Positions 15,876 to 23,586 of a stretch of DNA of 47,369 bases are shown in pieces. Positions within the stretch are counted from its first letter, which is position 1. Every line of letters starts with the position of its first letter. Location of the stretch: the NCBI GenBank assembly GCA_023382575.1, contig JAHDWC010000009.1, positions 1 through 47,369 of the forward strand, given 5' to 3'. Both the position numbers and the translations under genes were made by a program. The notes under the pieces were generated by a model that was not told where the DNA came from, ran no database searches, and saw nothing but the letters and a program-made list of their open reading frames with translations. This DNA comes from Anaerolineales bacterium (lineage in GTDB: Bacteria > Chloroflexota > Anaerolineae > Anaerolineales > Villigracilaceae).

Positions 15876-17573
15876 ATGCAGGAAACCATTGGTCAACGCC
15901 TGAAGCGCGAACGTGAAGCCCGCTTCCTCACGCTCGAACGAGCTTCCGCGGATACCCGCATCCGCACCGTCTTCCTTCAGGCTTTGGAATCAGACGATTA
16001 CTCGGTCATGCCATCTGCCGCGCAGGGACGCGGCTTTTTGCGTAACTACGCCGAGTATCTCAACTTGAACATCGACGAGCTGATCGCCGAGATTCAACGC
16101 AACGCGCCTCCGCCTGAAGTAAGCGGGCCCTTGCCACAGGTCAACCTTGTTGAGACGGAAATCCCACCGTTGACTGATTCACAGGAAGAAAAGCCCGCCT
16201 CTTTCCTGACCCGTTTGCTGTCTCGCCGCCCCAAAGTGGATTCCACTCCTGAGGTGATTCAAGAACCGACCCAACCGGTTATGAGTGAAGTTGAAACTTC
16301 GCCTTCCACTGATGAAGGGGCATTGCCCGAAGTTGTGGAAGAAACCCCAAAACCTCGTAAGGGACGCAAGAAAAAAGTCGTTGAAGAGGAAGTGGCGCAA
16401 CCTGTCGAAGGGACGGAGATAGAGCCATCAGTGGAGAGTCCGCTGGAAGGGGAGGAGCAGGTTCAAGTCCGGGAAGAGGCGCAGCCAAATCTTTTGGACA
16501 GGATCAAATCCATTTTTAAGTCCAAGCCCAAGGTGCAGGATTCACTTCCAGTGGTTGTCGTCGAAGAAAAAGATGAGACTGAGACAAAGGAAGAGCCGCC
16601 CTCGCAACCGTTGCAGCCCGCGGATATGATCTTTGCCGAGATCGGGATGCAACTGCGTGAACGGCGCGAGTTGATCAGCCTGACGATGGAGGAAGTGGAA
16701 CGACATACGCGTTTGCGCGCTGTGTTCGTGAAGGCGCTGGAAGATGGCGCGTTCGACCGTTTGCCGTCGCCGGTGCAGACGCGTGGCATGCTGGCAAATT
16801 ATGCGACCTTCCTCGACCTTGATGTAGATGCGATCTTATTGCGTTTTGCCGATGCTTTGCAGGCGCGTCGCCGCGAAAAATATGCTGAGACGCCACGCGA
16901 GAAGATTCAAACACAAGTCAAGCCGTCCATGCCATTCCTGCGGACATTCATCGCCGGAGATTTGATCTTCGGTGTGGCGATTATCACGATTTTAGTGGCG
17001 CTGGCCATTTGGGGTGTGGGACGTGTGGTCAGTTTGCAGGAGGAGCAAGCCGAGCCGACTGCGCCTTCCATTGTGGATGTACTAGGGGATGATGATCTCT
17101 TGCCGACTGCTTCGGCTGAGGTGACTTTCGTGGCTGTGGATGATCCTGCATTGGCGACGGCTGCTGCCGGTGAAGTAGAATCCTTCGTGACAGAAGTTGG
17201 CACATCCGAAGTCGCGGCGAATGTGACGGTCAGTGTTTTTGCGTTGGAGCGTGTGTTTGTGCGCATCTCAGTTGACGGTGAGATTGCCTTCGAAGGACGG
17301 ATGGCTCCGGGCGAGAATAAAGTGTTCAACGCGGAGAATCAGGTGGTGATTCTGACAGGGGATGGCTCTGCGCTGCGAATCACGTATAATGGGCGCGACC
17401 TTGGTTTGATGGGTGGCGCAGGGGAAGTGGTCAGCAGTGTGTACACGATTGCGGGTGTGGTCACGCCGACAGCGACCATCCCACCGACGCCGACGAACAC
17501 ACCGCCGACAACCCCAACCTTTACGCCCACATCTACGCCAACACCGACCGCAACGAGCACGCCGACTCCGTAG
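15876..17573 (+). CDS. RodZ-like membrane protein with two HTH domains
   Basis: A 565-residue bitopic protein related to RodZ, which links the MreB cytoskeleton to the membrane. Two HTH_25-type helix-turn-helix domains are present: one at residues 1-75 (QRLKREREARFLTLERAS, FLRNYAEYLNL) and a second at about 250-325 (MQLRERRELISLTMEEVER, MLANYATFLDL), separated by an acidic, Pro-rich linker. A membrane helix follows at about 357-385, then a DUF4115-like extracellular beta domain (VFVRISVDGEIAFEGRM) and a Thr/Pro-rich tail. RodZ normally has one HTH. rimO starts 31 nt downstream on the same strand, so the two may be co-transcribed. Confidence 0.85.
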   Translation: MQETIGQRLKREREARFLTLERASADTRIRTVFLQALESDDYSVMPSAAQGRGFLRNYAEYLNLNIDELIAEIQRNAPPPEVSGPLPQVNLVETEIPPLTDSQEEKPASFLTRLLSRRPKVDSTPEVIQEPTQPVMSEVETSPSTDEGALPEVVEETPKPRKGRKKKVVEEEVAQPVEGTEIEPSVESPLEGEEQVQVREEAQPNLLDRIKSIFKSKPKVQDSLPVVVVEEKDETETKEEPPSQPLQPADMIFAEIGMQLRERRELISLTMEEVERHTRLRAVFVKALEDGAFDRLPSPVQTRGMLANYATFLDLDVDAILLRFADALQARRREKYAETPREKIQTQVKPSMPFLRTFIAGDLIFGVAIITILVALAIWGVGRVVSLQEEQAEPTAPSIVDVLGDDDLLPTASAEVTFVAVDDPALATAAAGEVESFVTEVGTSEVAANVTVSVFALERVFVRISVDGEIAFEGRMAPGENKVFNAENQVVILTGDGSALRITYNGRDLGLMGGAGEVVSSVYTIAGVVTPTATIPPTPTNTPPTTPTFTPTSTPTPTATSTPTP

Positions 17574-17604
17574 CGGCTATCAACTTATCGTTAGGAAATT
17601 TAAC

Positions 17605-18957
17605 TTGTCTAAAAATACATTTCATCTGGTTTCGTTGGGCTGTTCAAAGAATACGGTCGATTCGGATTCGATGGCACAGTTGCTTTTGAGCGATGGGTAT
17701 CGTGCGGTTGAAGACCCGTCCAAGGCATCTGTGTTGATCGTCAATACCTGTGGGTTTATCGGACCTGCGAAGGAAGAATCCTACCGGGTGTTGGGAGAAC
17801 TCGCCGAAGCCAAGAAAAAGAATCAGGTCTTGATTGCGGCGGGATGTTTGACGCAGCGTTATGGTGTGGAAGTGGCGCAGAAAGTCCCCGGTATTGACGG
17901 CATCCTCGGCACACGCCGCTGGATGGACATTGTCCAAGTGGTGCATGAAGCCCGCAAAGGCAAACATCCCGAACCCATTTATCACTTGCCCGAAGCGCCC
18001 ACCGTTGGCTCGGATGAGCATGGCGCATTGCGCGTCAGCATGGCGGGAGCGAGTGCTTATCTCAAAATCGCGGATGGTTGTCGTCGTCCCTGCGCGTTTT
18101 GTGCGATTCCGCTCATCAAGGGAACAGCGGTTTCGCGTCCGATTGAATCCATCATCCATGAAGCGCGTGAATTGCGTGATGCTGGCGTCCGCGAGTTGAT
18201 TCTGATCGCGCAAGATTCCACTGATTATGGACACGATCTTGGAATGAAAGAAGGTCTGGCCACACTGCTTGAACAATTGACCGATGCCGTGCCAGACATG
18301 GATTGGATTCGCATCATGTATTCATTCCCCGGATATGTGACGGACAGACTGATCGAAGTGATGGCGACTCGCAAACAGCTTGTTCATTATCTCGATATTC
18401 CGCTTCAACACGCGGACCCGAAGACTCTCTACCGCATGAAGCGTCCCTCCAACATGGAGTGGGTTCACAAGACGCTCGGCAAAATGCGTAATGCGATGAG
18501 TGACTTGGCCATCCGCACAACGTTCATTGTCGGTTACCCCGGCGAGACGGACGAAGAATTCCAAGCCTTGTATGATTTTGTGAAGGAAACCCGCTTCGAC
18601 CGCGTGGGCGCCTTCCAATTCTCCTTTGAGCCGGGGACAACCTCTGCGCCATTGGGTGATCCTGTCCCAGCCGAGGTCAAACAGGAGCGTTATGAACGGC
18701 TGATGGAACTTCAGCAAGGCATCTCACTGCAAGTGAATCAATCATATGTGGGCAAGACGCTGGATGTGTTGGTGGAAGGCTATGATAATGGCATTTCCAT
18801 CGGCAGGTCATACCGTGACGCGCCTGAGATCGATGGTCTGGTTTTGGTCGAAGGGCAAGCAGAAGTAGGAGAGATCGTCCCGGTGAGAATTACCGGCGCG
18901 ATGGCGTACGATCTGACAGGTGTGTTGGCGGGACAACCTTCGTTGATAAAGTTGTAG
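17605..18957 (+). CDS. rimO: Ribosomal protein S12 methylthiotransferase RimO
   Basis: Radical-SAM enzyme that methylthiolates the conserved Asp of ribosomal protein S12. The protein has the three-part MTTase layout: an N-terminal UPF0004 domain (FHLVSLGCSKNTVDSD, VNTCGFI, AAGCLTQRY) with three cluster Cys, the radical-SAM core with DGCRRPCAFCAIP (CxxxCxxC), and a C-terminal TRAM domain from about residue 380. No ATG fits; a TTG at 17605 with AGGA 9 nt upstream gives SKNTFHLVSLG as the natural N-terminus and 450 residues. RimO rather than MiaB is favoured by the short N-terminus and the SLGCSKN motif. Confidence 0.93.
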   Translation: MSKNTFHLVSLGCSKNTVDSDSMAQLLLSDGYRAVEDPSKASVLIVNTCGFIGPAKEESYRVLGELAEAKKKNQVLIAAGCLTQRYGVEVAQKVPGIDGILGTRRWMDIVQVVHEARKGKHPEPIYHLPEAPTVGSDEHGALRVSMAGASAYLKIADGCRRPCAFCAIPLIKGTAVSRPIESIIHEARELRDAGVRELILIAQDSTDYGHDLGMKEGLATLLEQLTDAVPDMDWIRIMYSFPGYVTDRLIEVMATRKQLVHYLDIPLQHADPKTLYRMKRPSNMEWVHKTLGKMRNAMSDLAIRTTFIVGYPGETDEEFQALYDFVKETRFDRVGAFQFSFEPGTTSAPLGDPVPAEVKQERYERLMELQQGISLQVNQSYVGKTLDVLVEGYDNGISIGRSYRDAPEIDGLVLVEGQAEVGEIVPVRITGAMAYDLTGVLAGQPSLIKL

Positions 18958-18971
18958 TTGACTGTAGAATC

Positions 18972-19009
18972 AAAAAGACCACTGTCTCAAAAGCAGTGGT
19001 CTTTTTTTG
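18972..19009. terminator. Bidirectional terminator after rimO
   Basis: A stem AAAGACCACTG / CAGTGGTCTTT is followed by a T-run on the plus strand and, on the minus strand, by TTTTTGATTC. It separates convergent genes. Confidence 0.9.
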
Positions 19010-19010
19010 T

Positions 19011-19517
19011 TTACGAAACTCTTGCGAAGGCAGTCGCTCCCAAGATTAGCGCTGAGAGGACCAAGTTCACCCGCAGGATGAGCAATTCTTTCCTTTGCAG
19101 TCGGGCGAGTTCTTCCTCGCTGGCTTTGTCTTTCTTCATCAGCGTGCGCTGAATGGCTGGAAGCACTTCCCAGGTTTGAATGGCACTGACCACGACCATG
19201 ATGACGCCAAATCCGTGTTTGATGAGAAGCGCCAGCGACCATTGCGTGCTGACGGAGACAAAACCGTCATAGTGTGGGCTGGTGCTCATTTGGAACATGC
19301 CAGTCACGAGCAGCACTCCCATACAGAACCAAGCCAGCGGCTCCAGTCGCTTTTGCAAGGCGGAGATAAAACTCAACTGGTCTGCCAACTTCAAGGTCCG
19401 GGTGGAAGCGGGTAGCACGAGCAGATTGATCGCTGCCAGGCTTCCGATCCAGACGACAGTTGCCAGCATGTGCAGCCAGTAGAGAGTCGCCAGAACTGGT
19501 GTGGAAGGAGTATCCAT
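19011..19517 (-). CDS. CopD-like four-helix membrane protein
   Basis: A 168-residue membrane protein with four hydrophobic segments. The first helix (LYWLHMLATVVWIGSLA) and a later KHGFGVIMVVVSA place His residues at the membrane, as in the CopD/YozB-type and DUF4149-like families thought to bind heme or copper. No catalytic assignment is possible. ATG 19517 is used; the preceding codon is a TTG. It starts 7 nt after the stop of the TPR-like gene on the same strand, so the two are probably co-transcribed. Confidence 0.6.
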   Translation of the reverse strand: MDTPSTPVLATLYWLHMLATVVWIGSLAAINLLVLPASTRTLKLADQLSFISALQKRLEPLAWFCMGVLLVTGMFQMSTSPHYDGFVSVSTQWSLALLIKHGFGVIMVVVSAIQTWEVLPAIQRTLMKKDKASEEELARLQRKELLILRVNLVLSALILGATAFARVS

Positions 19518-19524
19518 CAAGAAA

Positions 19525-20622
19525 CTATGGAGATGGTTCAGCCGTTGGAGCTTCGGTGGGAGCTTCTGTTGGTGCTTCGGTGGGAGCCTCGGTTGTAGGT
19601 GTAATCAACGTGTTTGGGTCAACCGTCGGCGTAGCAGGGTAACACTGATTCTGTGCCTGCGAGAAGTTGTAGGCCGTTTCGTTGTCCAATTGCCCTATCG
19701 AAGAGGCGGTTTGGAAGACATCATATGCGCCACAGTATTCCTGCTTGGTATAGAGCTCATTGCCCCAATTCACCAAGGCCGTGTAATAGCGTTGACCGGC
19801 GGTCATCGTGCCATCGTAGAGCGAGGGCCAGCCTATGGCCACCTGCGAGAAGTAATTCGCGGCTTGTTCCCAGTCCAAATCCCAGAAGCTGGCGCCGGTG
19901 ATGTAAGCGCGCGCACCTTCGCGCAAGCCATTGGCGGAGTTGTCGAGCGGACCAAAACGTTCGGCAAGGGTCAGGTAATAAATGCCACCTTCGAGATTGC
20001 CTTGCTGAGTGATGAGGTTATAGCCGTGGTTGCGGAGGGCGAAGTAATACATGCCGTCCACTTGGGCAGTTTTATAGGATGGATCCAGTTTGCGGATGGA
20101 GTCCAATGCAGAGAGGGCGCCGGCCCAATCTTGTGCGCGCATAAGTTCTTGAGCGCGGGCAAACGCGCTTTCCGCGCCGCTGAAATCGGGTGTGGAAGTC
20201 GCTGTCGGGGCGGCGGTGGCGGTGGGGACAGTGCTCAGGACAAGCACTTCGGTCAGTTTTTCCTGTGCGCCGGGGAAACTCGAGTCTTTCGAGATGATAT
20301 ATTCCAAACGCTGACGCGCATTCTCGTAGCGACCAAATTGAATATCCACAAGGGCAAAGGAAAATTGTTCGGAAAGCCGTTGTGCAAGGATGGATTCCTC
20401 GGCGTTCTTACGGGCGCTGACGCCTGAGGTGTAACCGCCAAACGTGCCAAGCCCGATCAAAAGCAGGAAACCCAAAATTCCCAACAGGGTGGACTTCCAA
20501 CGGGACGGTTTTTTAACCTTAATCGGTTGTGTATCATCCTCCTTAAGAGGAGGCATATCTTGCGACGTGCCATTTTCGGTGGCAGGAATGTGTGGTTGTG
20601 TATTTTCTATTTCTTCAGACAT
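19525..20622 (-). CDS. Membrane-anchored TPR-like protein
   Basis: A 365-residue single-pass protein. The cytoplasmic head (about 45 residues, acidic) is followed by one membrane helix (STLLGILGFLLLIGLGTFGGY). The outside part is all helical with TPR-like repeats, for example AFARAQELMRAQDWAGALSAL and DWEQAANYFSQVAIG. It ends in several TEAP repeats, a low-complexity tail. It probably acts as an extracytoplasmic scaffold, but no partner is identifiable. The -10 box TATAAT lies 7 nt before the ATG, a leaderless arrangement. A long plus-strand reading frame across it is an antisense shadow. Confidence 0.7.
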   Translation of the reverse strand: MSEEIENTQPHIPATENGTSQDMPPLKEDDTQPIKVKKPSRWKSTLLGILGFLLLIGLGTFGGYTSGVSARKNAEESILAQRLSEQFSFALVDIQFGRYENARQRLEYIISKDSSFPGAQEKLTEVLVLSTVPTATAAPTATSTPDFSGAESAFARAQELMRAQDWAGALSALDSIRKLDPSYKTAQVDGMYYFALRNHGYNLITQQGNLEGGIYYLTLAERFGPLDNSANGLREGARAYITGASFWDLDWEQAANYFSQVAIGWPSLYDGTMTAGQRYYTALVNWGNELYTKQEYCGAYDVFQTASSIGQLDNETAYNFSQAQNQCYPATPTVDPNTLITPTTEAPTEAPTEAPTEAPTAEPSP

Positions 20623-20629
20623 GGCGACG

Positions 20630-20635
20630 ATTATA
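20630..20635 (-). promoter_or_regulatory. -10 box of the TPR-like gene
   Basis: A perfect TATAAT on the minus strand ends 7 nt before the ATG at 20622, with no Shine-Dalgarno between. A leaderless transcript is likely. Confidence 0.5.
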
Positions 20636-20687
20636 CATCTCTTTGAAAATTGACGTTTTTTTCTTAATTTGGACTCACGATACGCAT

Positions 20688-22193
20688 CTACAGTTTCAGG
20701 AGCAATTTCGCCTCAGACCAGACGATAGCCAACGCTGCCAACCCGCCGACGATCATCCCAATCAGCGCGGTGACAATGGCTCCGCCCGGCAAATACAACG
20801 CGAGCAGATACGTCACCACCCCGCCGACAGCAGCGGACAGCAATCCCTTGAAGATGGCGCTTTCAGTTTTGAGCGGTTCATGCGTGCGGCGCGACAACCA
20901 AACGAGCAAAATGATCGCTTCGATGAGCAGAGCAATCTCCGCAAAGGCAATGACGGGGGCGCCGATCTCTGAAAACAGCGAAACACCCAGAATGCCAATG
21001 CCAAGGAACAAAGCGAAGCGCAAAATCACGGCATAGAATGGCACCATTGGTTCTTTGCGTGCGTAAAAAGCGCGGACTGCCACCTCATGGATGACATAAC
21101 CCGTCAATGTGGCGAGATAGGCACGCGTCGTCCAGGTGATGAGGGTGGAGATTTCTTCGTTGAAGCCGAAGACGCCGCGCACGAGTGGATTGATTCCCGC
21201 CGCCATGACAGCTGCGATGGGTAGGGTCAACGCGATTAATACGCGTAGTGAACGTTCCACCGTCGCGCCGAATTCCTTCCAGTCTCGTTTGGAGGCTAGT
21301 TCTGAGAGAGTCGGCAGAAGCGCCGTGGCGAGAGCGGTTCCCAGAATCGTCTCTGGCACTTGCATGATCATCCAACCATACGTCAGTGACGTCACCGCGC
21401 CGACTTGGTCAAGCCGTGAAGCGAGATTGTCGCGCGCAATGAAGATCAGTTGAATGCCAGCCATCGTGAAGAGACGCGGTGCCATCAACTTGACCGCCTC
21501 GATCAAACCCGTGTGACGGATGTCGAGCGCAGGCGTCCAGCGGAAGCCAAATTTGAACAACATGGGAACTTGCACGAGCAAATGCAGCGCCGCGCCAATG
21601 ATGACGCCATAGACCAAGCCGTAAATACCATATCTTGGTACGAGCACCAATGCGCCAAAAATGTGACCCACGTTGTACAAACTTGGTGCAATGGCTGGCA
21701 TCAGAAAATGTTGATTGGCTTGCAGAGAAGCCATCACCAACCCGCTGATGGAAAAGATCATCGTGCCAATCAGGTTTAATCGCATCAACTCTGCCAGCAG
21801 CACGCGTTGGTCTGTGTTGAAGCCTGGCGCGATGCCGATCTCTGCATCCACGATCTGTTGGGCAAAGATGGCGACGATCAAGGCAAAGATACCTGTGACC
21901 ACAAAACCGAAATTTGCCACACGCGAGAACAAATCCCATGCGGCGGCGCGGTCTTTGGTGGTCAGATATTCTGTCAGCAATGGAATGAACGCCATCGAAA
22001 GCGCCCCACCCGAGATCAAAGCGAACAACAAATCAGGCAAGTTGTTCGCTGCGTTGAACGTATCCAACATCTGCACCTGGTCGGCATAGATGCGCGAAAC
22101 GATCATCGTTTCCACGAATGCCAACGCTTTGTTGATGAAGAAGAAGAACGCAACGATCAGCGAGTTGCGCGCCAGGGGCGATAACTTACTCAT
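20688..22193 (-). CDS. murJ: Lipid II flippase MurJ
   Basis: MOP-superfamily transporter that moves lipid II across the cytoplasmic membrane for peptidoglycan synthesis. The 501 residues contain about 14 membrane helices. MurJ landmarks are present: LARNSLIVAFFFFINKALAFVE at the N-terminus (here abbreviated in parts), DTFNAANNLPDLLFALISGGALS (helix 2, with the Asp and Arg-containing cavity nearby) and AFIPLLTEYL. It overlaps the preceding small Cys-rich gene by 8 nt (start inside the stop region), so it is translationally coupled to it. Confidence 0.92.
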   Translation of the reverse strand: MSKLSPLARNSLIVAFFFFINKALAFVETMIVSRIYADQVQMLDTFNAANNLPDLLFALISGGALSMAFIPLLTEYLTTKDRAAAWDLFSRVANFGFVVTGIFALIVAIFAQQIVDAEIGIAPGFNTDQRVLLAELMRLNLIGTMIFSISGLVMASLQANQHFLMPAIAPSLYNVGHIFGALVLVPRYGIYGLVYGVIIGAALHLLVQVPMLFKFGFRWTPALDIRHTGLIEAVKLMAPRLFTMAGIQLIFIARDNLASRLDQVGAVTSLTYGWMIMQVPETILGTALATALLPTLSELASKRDWKEFGATVERSLRVLIALTLPIAAVMAAGINPLVRGVFGFNEEISTLITWTTRAYLATLTGYVIHEVAVRAFYARKEPMVPFYAVILRFALFLGIGILGVSLFSEIGAPVIAFAEIALLIEAIILLVWLSRRTHEPLKTESAIFKGLLSAAVGGVVTYLLALYLPGGAIVTALIGMIVGGLAALAIVWSEAKLLLKL

Positions 22194-22365
22194 GCGCAGA
22201 TAATTCCATGCCGGGGAATTTTTCTGCCAGCATCGGCGTTTTGTGGATCAGCACTGGCAGGCATTGCGCGCAAATAAAATACAGTTCCCCTTTGAACGTC
22301 AACGTGATCAAAGGAGTCTGTTCATCGGTACGTTCGCAATTAACACATTTGGTTTCTGGTTTCAT
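22186..22365 (-). CDS. Small Cys-rich (zinc-ribbon-like) protein
   Basis: A 59-residue protein with two Cys pairs (CVNCER near residue 6 and CAQCLP near residue 31) that could hold one zinc ion. ATG 22365 is chosen because GGAG lies 6 nt upstream; the ATG directly before it would leave only 3 nt. Its 3' end overlaps the murJ start by 8 nt. It is too short to classify further. The link with murJ is positional only. Confidence 0.65.
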   Translation of the reverse strand: MKPETKCVNCERTDEQTPLITLTFKGELYFICAQCLPVLIHKTPMLAEKFPGMELSAHE

Positions 22366-22387
22366 CATGATCTCCAATCTTGTTTAT

Positions 22388-23179
22388 CTAAAGCGTTCCT
22401 TTATACATGCCACCGTCCACGTTTAGCATCACGCCAGTGATGTAGGAAGCGGCAGGGCTGACGAGAAATACCGCGGCATTGGCAAACTCTTCGGGCTGAC
22501 CCATCCTCCCAAACGGACTCTCCGCGGCCTGCCGCCGGGCCTCTTCCTCGACCGTGGAATTGTTCGCCGTTGCCCGAGCCGTCATCAACTCTGTGACTCG
22601 TTCCGTCTCCGTCCAACCCGGCAAGATCGAGTTGACGCGGATACCTTCCTTGCCAAGTTCCAGCGCCAGCGATTTGGTCAATCCCACTGTCCCAGCGCGG
22701 ACGCTGTTCGAGATGACCAGGTTTTGGATCGGTTGTTTCACCGACAGCGAGGTAATCGTCAAAATGCTGGGAGCCGCTGACCGTCGCAGGTGGGGAAGCG
22801 CCAATTTTATCAGGCGGACGTGAGTCAGCAGGCACAAGTCCACGCCTTTTTGCCAGTCAGCATCATCCAATGATTCGAACGAACCGGGCTTGGGTCCGCC
22901 CGTGTTGGTGATGAGAATATCCAAGCCGCCAAAGGCTTCGACCGTTTGTTGGATCAGGGTGATGGGTATGTCTGGCAGGCTGGCATCACCGACCAAGCCA
23001 ATGACCTGTGTGTTGGTTTCCTTTTTGATTTTTTCCACCGCTTGCTTTACTCGCTCTTCATCCCGCCCGTTGACGGCAACTTTGCAGCCTTCTTTGGCTA
23101 GTCCCAGTGCTGTGGCATAGCCCAGCCCCTTCGACGAGCCAGTGACGAGAGCGATTTTGTCTTTGAGTCTTAAATCCAT
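22388..23179 (-). CDS. SDR family protein lacking the usual catalytic Tyr/Lys
   Basis: A 263-residue Rossmann-fold short-chain dehydrogenase/reductase, closest in style to FabG-like reductases. The cofactor motif GSSKGLG, the NTGG motif (NNAG equivalent) and the C-terminal VDGGMY are present. At the active site, where YxxxK is expected, the sequence reads ISNSVRAG, so Tyr is Ser and Lys is Arg; the upstream Ser (ITSLS) remains. A known FabG-like subgroup deviates from the catalytic tetrad in a similar way. Activity on a carbonyl substrate is therefore uncertain. A palindromic repeat lies between it and the DUF503 gene. Confidence 0.85.
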   Translation of the reverse strand: MDLRLKDKIALVTGSSKGLGYATALGLAKEGCKVAVNGRDEERVKQAVEKIKKETNTQVIGLVGDASLPDIPITLIQQTVEAFGGLDILITNTGGPKPGSFESLDDADWQKGVDLCLLTHVRLIKLALPHLRRSAAPSILTITSLSVKQPIQNLVISNSVRAGTVGLTKSLALELGKEGIRVNSILPGWTETERVTELMTARATANNSTVEEEARRQAAESPFGRMGQPEEFANAAVFLVSPAASYITGVMLNVDGGMYKGTL

Positions 23180-23195
23180 TTGTTATGCTCCATTA

Positions 23196-23250
23196 TTCGT
23201 AGGGGCGAGGTCTCCTCGTCCCTAGTGCAGGGAAACCCTGCCCCTACGAA
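23196..23250. repeat. REP-like composite palindrome
   Basis: Outer arms TTCGTAGGGGC (23196-23206) and GCCCCTACGAA (23240-23250) are perfect. Inside lie two smaller hairpins, GAGG/CCTC and AGGG/CCCT, giving a cloverleaf-like fold. The core GTAGGGGCGA is shared with the palindrome after recG (11317 onwards). This looks like a dispersed intergenic repeat. Confidence 0.7.
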
Positions 23251-23251
23251 A

Positions 23252-23536
23252 TCATAAAATCATTTCCATCTTCGTATCCCAAACATCCCCATCTGACCAG
23301 TTGGCTTCCACCCATTTTGCCACATTTCCCAAAGCAGATTGGAGAAAACCAGCCTCGTTTCCCACCATCGCGCAGACGATGATGGCTTCATCCCATTTGT
23401 CGTGTAAAACCATCTCTGCGACAGAGACGTTGAATTCACGATGCAGGCGCGACATGAGCGGCTTGATCCGTCCGCGTTTGTCTTTAAGCGAGGTGCAGAG
23501 GGGGAGGCGTAGGTGAATGGTCAATGTGGCGAGCAT
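23252..23536 (-). CDS. DUF503 family protein (YlxP-like)
   Basis: A 94-residue protein of the DUF503 family. The pattern LTIHLRLPLCTSLKDKRGRIKPLM, then a helix and a strand with VSVAEMVLHDKWDEAIIV, is typical. B. subtilis YlxP sits in the nusA-infB-rbfA region and is associated with ribosome biogenesis, but no such neighbours occur here. It is divergent from folC across 50 bp of AT-rich sequence made of GATTT-like short repeats. Confidence 0.85.
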   Translation of the reverse strand: MLATLTIHLRLPLCTSLKDKRGRIKPLMSRLHREFNVSVAEMVLHDKWDEAIIVCAMVGNEAGFLQSALGNVAKWVEANWSDGDVWDTKMEMIL

Positions 23537-23586
23537 GAGGATTTTTTGATTTGCGATTTACGATTTTAGATTTACAATCTTCGACT

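Noticed and set aside
19540-19600. Short tandem repeat near the end of the TPR-like gene
   Set aside because: It simply encodes the Thr-Glu-Ala-Pro tail, a common low-complexity ending here, and shows no sign of acting as DNA.
19501-20427. Long plus-strand reading frame of about 308 codons
   Set aside because: It is antisense to the membrane-anchored TPR-like gene, which has a signal-like helix, sensible composition and its own promoter.
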